From Nocardia abscessus (lineage in GTDB: Bacteria; Actinomycetota; Actinomycetes; Mycobacteriales; Mycobacteriaceae), in assembly GCF_015477775.1 (NCBI RefSeq), contig NZ_JADLQO010000007.1:248001-312000 (forward strand): 64,000 nucleotides of DNA. The letters are read 5' to 3'. Below are positions 60,040 to 64,000 of the stretch, piece after piece. A model generated the notes under the pieces. It was not told the DNA's origin. It did not search any database and saw only the letters and a program-made list of their open reading frames with translations. How positions within the stretch are numbered: position 1 is the first letter of the stretch; each line of letters begins with the position of its first letter. Position numbers and translations under genes: made by a program.

Positions 60040-61641
60040 TCAACGCTCGATTTCGGACCAGAACGCACAGCTGTGCCGGTCGGCGAAATCGTTGTTCATG
60101 AAGCTCCCGGTCGCCCGCATGATCAGCGCAGGCCCATCGGAGCCGGGCCCGGTCGACTCCGGCCATGCCCACCATTCCGGTGAACCCGGAGCGTTCGGGT
60201 CACCGGTGTGGGCGAAGGTGGTCCACCACCGTTGCATTTGCGCGGCGAATTCGGCGGACGCACCGGTCCAAGGAATCGGCACGCCCATGAATCTGGTGAA
60301 CAGATACAACAGCTCGGCCGAGTGAAAGGCGCCGGGCAGAACAGGATTGGCGTCACCGAGCGGCGCCTGATCGAATTCGTACTGCCACAGCGGATGTCCG
60401 GCATCGCGCGCCGTTCGGCTGGTGGACAACGTGGGACAGGCGAGCTGACTGTCGGTGATCACCGCGATCTGGGCAGCTGCCGGTGAGGGGTACCGGTCGA
60501 GCGGATACCGGGCCAGGACTCGGTCGGCGTAGGCGCCGAAAGATTGGCGCACGAATCGTTCGTAGCTTGCCGCGTCCGGAACGTGGCCGCGGGCATAGTC
60601 GGTCTCGGCGACCATCAGCGAACCTTCCGCGCTGGTGGTCCCGACCATGAGCGGCGTCTTCCTGGCGTCCCCCACCAGGGCCGCGTCGAGTGTGCGAGTG
60701 ATGACGACGCCGTCGATGCTGGGCACCCAGACGGGAGTTCGCCCGTCGAATCGGGCGCTCGGCGAGTTCAGGAGGGTCGCTACGGGCAGTGCGCGCAGGC
60801 AGGCCAGCCGGGTCGCGGCATCGACACATCCGACGCTGTCCGCGTAGCGCTGCGAGCGCGCGAAACCCTCGGCACGATCGCCGGGGGCGAGGGGCGCTCG
60901 AGCGCAGGGACCGCTCTGGATGATCGCCTTGGCGAACAGGGCGTCGGAACCGGGTGCGGCGAAGTGTGTGCAGACACTCACGCCGCCGGCCGACTCACCG
61001 AAGATCGTGACATTGTCCGGATCGCCACCGAACGCGTGCGCGTTGTCGCGCAGCCACCGCAGAGCGGCTTGCTGGTCCTGGATGCCGACCGTTCCGGTGG
61101 CGCCGCCGGATTCGGCCGCCAGTTCGGGGAGCGACAGGAAGCCGAACGGCCCGAGGCGGTAATTGGGGATGGCCACGATGACGTCGCCGTCGGCAGCCAT
61201 CCGGGTAGGCCCGTCGTATTCGGTGTTGGAGCCGCTCAGATAGCCACCGCCGTGGAAGAACACCATGATGGGCAGCGGGCGGTCGCGGGCACCGTCCGGT
61301 GCGTACACGTCGATGGTCAGACAATCTTCGCCGGTGGGTCCGATCGGCGGTAGGCCGGGCAGGTATCCGTTCTGCGGACACTGCAGCCCGTGCTCGCGGG
61401 CGGGGCGCACGCCGGGCCACGGCGGCACGGGGCGCGGCGGTGCGAACCGCGCTTCGCCCCCGGTGGGCGCGGCGAAGGGGATGCCGAAGTATTCGACGAT
61501 TCCGTCGGCGGCGCGGCCGGAGATCGCGCCGCCGGTCACGAACACCACCGGCGGCGCCGACGCCACCGCCGGAGTGCCCGCGAACCACAGACCGGTGGCG
61601 ACCGTCAGAGCGGTCGCGGTTCGCACGATCGAGCGAATCAT
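60040..61641 (-). CDS. Secreted type-B carboxylesterase
   Basis: Esterase of 533 aa with a signal peptide (TATALTVATGLWFAGTPAVASA, cleavage near residue 29). Hallmarks are EDCLTIDVYAP, the oxyanion loop MVFFHGGGYLSGS, the nucleophile elbow FGESAGG (Ser217) and a catalytic-His region PGAFHSAELLYLF. Expected to hydrolyse carboxylic esters or lipids outside the cytoplasm. Alone in its transcription unit. Confidence 0.92.
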   Translation of the reverse strand: MIRSIVRTATALTVATGLWFAGTPAVASAPPVVFVTGGAISGRAADGIVEYFGIPFAAPTGGEARFAPPRPVPPWPGVRPAREHGLQCPQNGYLPGLPPIGPTGEDCLTIDVYAPDGARDRPLPIMVFFHGGGYLSGSNTEYDGPTRMAADGDVIVAIPNYRLGPFGFLSLPELAAESGGATGTVGIQDQQAALRWLRDNAHAFGGDPDNVTIFGESAGGVSVCTHFAAPGSDALFAKAIIQSGPCARAPLAPGDRAEGFARSQRYADSVGCVDAATRLACLRALPVATLLNSPSARFDGRTPVWVPSIDGVVITRTLDAALVGDARKTPLMVGTTSAEGSLMVAETDYARGHVPDAASYERFVRQSFGAYADRVLARYPLDRYPSPAAAQIAVITDSQLACPTLSTSRTARDAGHPLWQYEFDQAPLGDANPVLPGAFHSAELLYLFTRFMGVPIPWTGASAEFAAQMQRWWTTFAHTGDPNAPGSPEWWAWPESTGPGSDGPALIMRATGSFMNNDFADRHSCAFWSEIER

Positions 61642-62106
61642 GGCTGTCCACTACCTCCGATGCGGTCGCTACAGTCGGCGGCGAGGCAGGCGGCCTCGTC
61701 CACCGCGGTAGCCGGCATCGATCGGCACGGGCGTGCGGCCACTCTCGAGCGAGAGGCCGCAAGTCGCACATGAAACGAACCCGATCACCGCTCGAACCCT
61801 CACCCGGCGGATCAGCCACGGCACCTGTACGAAAGATCCGGTCGAACTCGCCCCCGTGCAGCGCTCCGACCCACCAACAGCCCGCCGCAACCCGCCCTCA
61901 TCGCCGACCGGCCCAGCGGCACCGCGAGCGGCCCGAACTGGAGCAATGGCGTGCCGGACCGATGCTACAGCGATCACGGCAAGTCCAGGCACAAGGCGCT
62001 CGGCACACACGCCTCCACTCGTGCACAGCGGTAACCCGGGCGGGCCGCCGCGAGCTACGCCGGACTCGGTCGGACAACCGGTCGACGAACGTCACCGCCC
62101 GCGCAG
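61642..62106. other. Intergenic, no gene seen
   Basis: The gap between the esterase and the PKS gene contains only weak short frames. The esterase promoter should lie here. Confidence 0.4.
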
Positions 62107-62141
62107 GACGCCTGCGCGTTCGCATCGAACGCGCAGGCGTC
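62107..62141 (-). terminator. Perfect 16-bp hairpin terminator of PKS gene
   Basis: The arm 62107-62122 pairs perfectly with 62126-62141 around a 3-nt loop, 21 nt downstream of the stop of the leftward PKS-AOS gene. Confidence 0.88.
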
Positions 62142-62161
62142 GGCGGCCGACCGGCCGCGGC

Positions 62162-64000
62162 TCAGCTCTCGGCGAGTTGGGCGATTTCCTCGGCGAGGAT
62201 CTTCACGGTGTCGCGGATCTGGTCTTCGGTGTGGCAGGCGGTGACGAAGAACCGCAGGCGCGCAAGGTTTTCCGGCACCGCGGGGTACAGGATCGGGTTG
62301 ACGTTGATGCCGCGGCGCATCAGCGCGTTCGACAGTTTCAACGTCTTCAGCGAGTCGCCCACGATGCACGGGATGATCGGCGTGTCGTGGCTGTCGCCGG
62401 TGTCGATGCCCGCCTCCCTGGCCAACTGGAGAAACAGCCGGGCGTTGTGGCGAAGGCGTTCCAGCATGTCGCTGTCGGCCCGCATCTGCCGGATCGCCGC
62501 GGCCGAGGCGGCCGCGTTCATCGGCGTCATACCGACGCTGTAGACGAACCCGGGAGTCGTGTACTTCAGGAACCGGATCAGCTCCGCGCTGCCCGCGACA
62601 TAGCCACCGCAACCGGCGAGCGCCTTCGAGGTCGTGCCCGACCACAACTCGACGTCGCCGCGGTCGACGTCGAAATATTCGCCGATGCCGCCGCCGCCCG
62701 CGCCGAGCACGCCGACGCTGTGCGCCTCATCGATCATCAACAGCGCCTTGTGCTTCTTCTTCACCGCGATGATGGCGGGCAGATCGGGAATGTCGCCGTC
62801 CTGGCTGTAGACGCCCTCGATCAGGATCAGCACCCGCCGGTACTGATGGCGGATCTGGGTGAGCAGTTCGTCGAGGGCGGCGTGGTCGTTGTGCGGGAAG
62901 GGACGGCGGGTCGCGCCGGACAGTTTGCAGCCCTGCATGATGCTGTCGTGGGCGAGGCTGTCGTGGATCACGAGATCCTCCGGCCCGACCAGATGCCCGA
63001 TGACGGTGACGTTCGTGGAGTGGCCGCCGACCAGTGCGATGGCGTCCTCGGTGCCGAGCAGGGCCGCGAGTTCGGTCTCGAGTTCGCGATGCACCGGCTT
63101 CTCGCCGGAGAGGATCCGGCTGGCCGAGCACGAGCTGCCGTAGCGCGCGACCGCGTCCTGCACGGCGGCGATGACGGCCGGGTGACCGGACAGCCCCAGG
63201 TAGTTGTAGCTGGAGAAGTTGATCACCGACGTGCCGTCTATGACCGAGGTGTCCTGCGTGATGCCGTCGTTGACCATGAAGTAGGGATTGGACACTCCGA
63301 GCGTCTCGACACCGGAGAGCCGATCGGCGATCGCCTTCACCTCCGCGAATTCCGCGATGCGGTATTCCGGCTCGACTACCGCCTGACGGGGCTCGACCGG
63401 CGTGTGGCGGTCGGTCACGTCGGTGACTTGCCCGCCCATTCGAGTCGTGATGTACGCGGTCACGTCGCCGAGCGTCGTGGTGGACGTGAACCGGCTCGGG
63501 TCGACGGTCAGTCCGGGCAGCTTGCGAACGAGCGCGGCGATCAGGTCGGTCAGCATGAGCGAATCGAAACCCAAATCCTCGCCCAGCATTTGGGCGTCGC
63601 GCAGCCGATCGACCGGGAAGCCGCTCACCCGCGCGAATTCCGTCCGAACCACACCCGCGACCGCCGCCGGGGCCATCGGCTCGGGCGCGACGGTCCTCTG
63701 CCCCGCTCCCCGCGGCGCGACGAGATCCTGCGGCGTCATCGGCGTGGCGCCCGCGGGCTGCGGTACCTGCCCGGCAGACGAGGCGCCGAGGAGACTTGCC
63801 AGCACGGCGTTCTGCTCACGGAAGAGGGCGATCACGTGGTCCATTGAGGTTTCCTCGGTCGGTGCGGAAGGTGTTCTGGGCGTGCACGGTTCGACCCAGA
63901 ACCGGTGTTCGGTGGAGAACTCGTACCCGGGCAGCCTGCGGCGGACGCGCTGCGCCGGTTCGTAGAGCCGGTCCCAGTCGGGGTCGAGTCCGTCGCGGTA
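62162..64000 (-). CDS. Type I PKS C-terminus: ACP plus alpha-oxoamine synthase domain (cut by right edge)
   Basis: The frame is open from the stop at 62162 to the window edge. Edge-proximal codons read DWDRLYEPAQRVRRRLPGYE then FSTEHRFWVE, the typical linker after a PKS acyltransferase domain. Then come a helical linker, an ACP (GFDSLM, Ser95 counting from Met 63844) and a PLP alpha-oxoamine synthase domain (DEAHSVGVLG, Schiff-base Lys407 in TTSKALAG). Such AOS domains condense the ACP-bound chain with an amino acid by decarboxylation, releasing an amino ketone. The Met at 63844 could be taken as a start, but the frame runs through it without a ribosome site, so a fused PKS is the better reading. 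Confidence 0.87.
   Translation of the reverse strand, partial: YRDGLDPDWDRLYEPAQRVRRRLPGYEFSTEHRFWVEPCTPRTPSAPTEETSMDHVIALFREQNAVLASLLGASSAGQVPQPAGATPMTPQDLVAPRGAGQRTVAPEPMAPAAVAGVVRTEFARVSGFPVDRLRDAQMLGEDLGFDSLMLTDLIAALVRKLPGLTVDPSRFTSTTTLGDVTAYITTRMGGQVTDVTDRHTPVEPRQAVVEPEYRIAEFAEVKAIADRLSGVETLGVSNPYFMVNDGITQDTSVIDGTSVINFSSYNYLGLSGHPAVIAAVQDAVARYGSSCSASRILSGEKPVHRELETELAALLGTEDAIALVGGHSTNVTVIGHLVGPEDLVIHDSLAHDSIMQGCKLSGATRRPFPHNDHAALDELLTQIRHQYRRVLILIEGVYSQDGDIPDLPAIIAVKKKHKALLMIDEAHSVGVLGAGGGGIGEYFDVDRGDVELWSGTTSKALAGCGGYVAGSAELIRFLKYTTPGFVYSVGMTPMNAAASAAAIRQMRADSDMLERLRHNARLFLQLAREAGIDTGDSHDTPIIPCIVGDSLKTLKLSNALMRRGINVNPILYPAVPENLARLRFFVTACHTEDQIRDTVKILAEEIAQLAES

Noticed and set aside
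63844..63844. Start of a stand-alone ACP-AOS protein
   Set aside because: The same frame is open upstream to the edge and encodes a typical post-AT PKS linker, and no ribosome site precedes the Met.
61733..63847. 704-codon plus-strand frame opposite the PKS-AOS gene
   Set aside because: Antisense to a gene with intact ACP and PLP motifs; composition is typical of a shadow frame.

Overview
The window looks like chromosomal DNA of a high-GC mycolic-acid actinomycete, most likely Nocardia or a close relative. Supporting features are the very high GC, frequent GTG and TTG starts, a conservon (CvnABCD) with P450s, acyl-ACP desaturase-like di-iron proteins, a giant IPT/TIG repeat protein, an LLM-class (F420-type) oxidoreductase, a secretory lipase and abundant TetR regulators. 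I saw no rRNA, tRNA, CRISPR array, IS element or phage gene. Genus is inferred from gene content, not from a marker gene.

Layout. (1) 1-5659: a divergent P450 fragment, then a tight operon: fatty acyl-AMP ligase, di-iron protein, hotdog protein, stand-alone ACP, cyclopropane-synthase-type methyltransferase, acyl-ACP desaturase. It reads as a self-contained ACP-tethered fatty-acid tailoring pathway and ends at a strong bidirectional terminator. (2) 5721-6188: a hotdog thioesterase. (3) 6657-16022: one 9.4-kb gene made of 38 IPT/TIG repeats. (4) 16165-22146: a small membrane protein, a secretory lipase, nucleotide-sugar-epimerase-like and NmrA-like oxidoreductases, a MarR regulator and a cupin, with a long inverted repeat in a promoter. 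(5) 22195-25169: a secreted protein and a truncated GNAT gene next to Fur/Zur-like boxes, a decayed HhH fragment, and a TetR/hydrolase pair. (6) 25181-30587: a YfhO-like membrane protein, an acyl-CoA-dehydrogenase-like flavoprotein, MerR, an LLM oxidoreductase and a flavin reductase.

(7) 30849-40490 is a conservon on the minus strand: sensor-kinase-like CvnA, roadblock CvnB, DUF742 CvnC and GTPase CvnD, followed by five P450 genes. Three are CYP157-like, with the ExxR arginine replaced by Phe and with TTG starts; two are canonical CYP154-like. The set ends at a terminator. (8) 41116-48658: an SRPBCC protein, SDR/TetR pair, a DapA-like lyase translationally coupled to a DHA2 exporter with a divergent LysR, an EthD-like protein and an MFS transporter. 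(9) 48640-56496: a large membrane receptor-like protein (cytoplasmic domain, one TM, periplasmic-binding fold), a gene-poor stretch, an Rv2629-type baeRF protein, a PAS-ANTAR antiterminator, a glycosyltransferase and a small S1 protein. (10) 56729-61641: an unusual fused flavoprotein (FAD monooxygenase + ferredoxin-reductase + plant-type 2Fe-2S) facing a TetR gene across a 13-bp inverted repeat, and a secreted type-B carboxylesterase. (11) 62107-64000: the C-terminal part of a type I polyketide synthase ending in ACP and an alpha-oxoamine synthase domain, entering from beyond the right edge.

The most notable systems are the conservon with multiplied CYP157/CYP154 genes, the FAAL-ACP-di-iron-methyltransferase operon, the monooxygenase-reductase-ferredoxin fusion, and the PKS-AOS terminus. 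All functions are read from sequence motifs; no database search was run.
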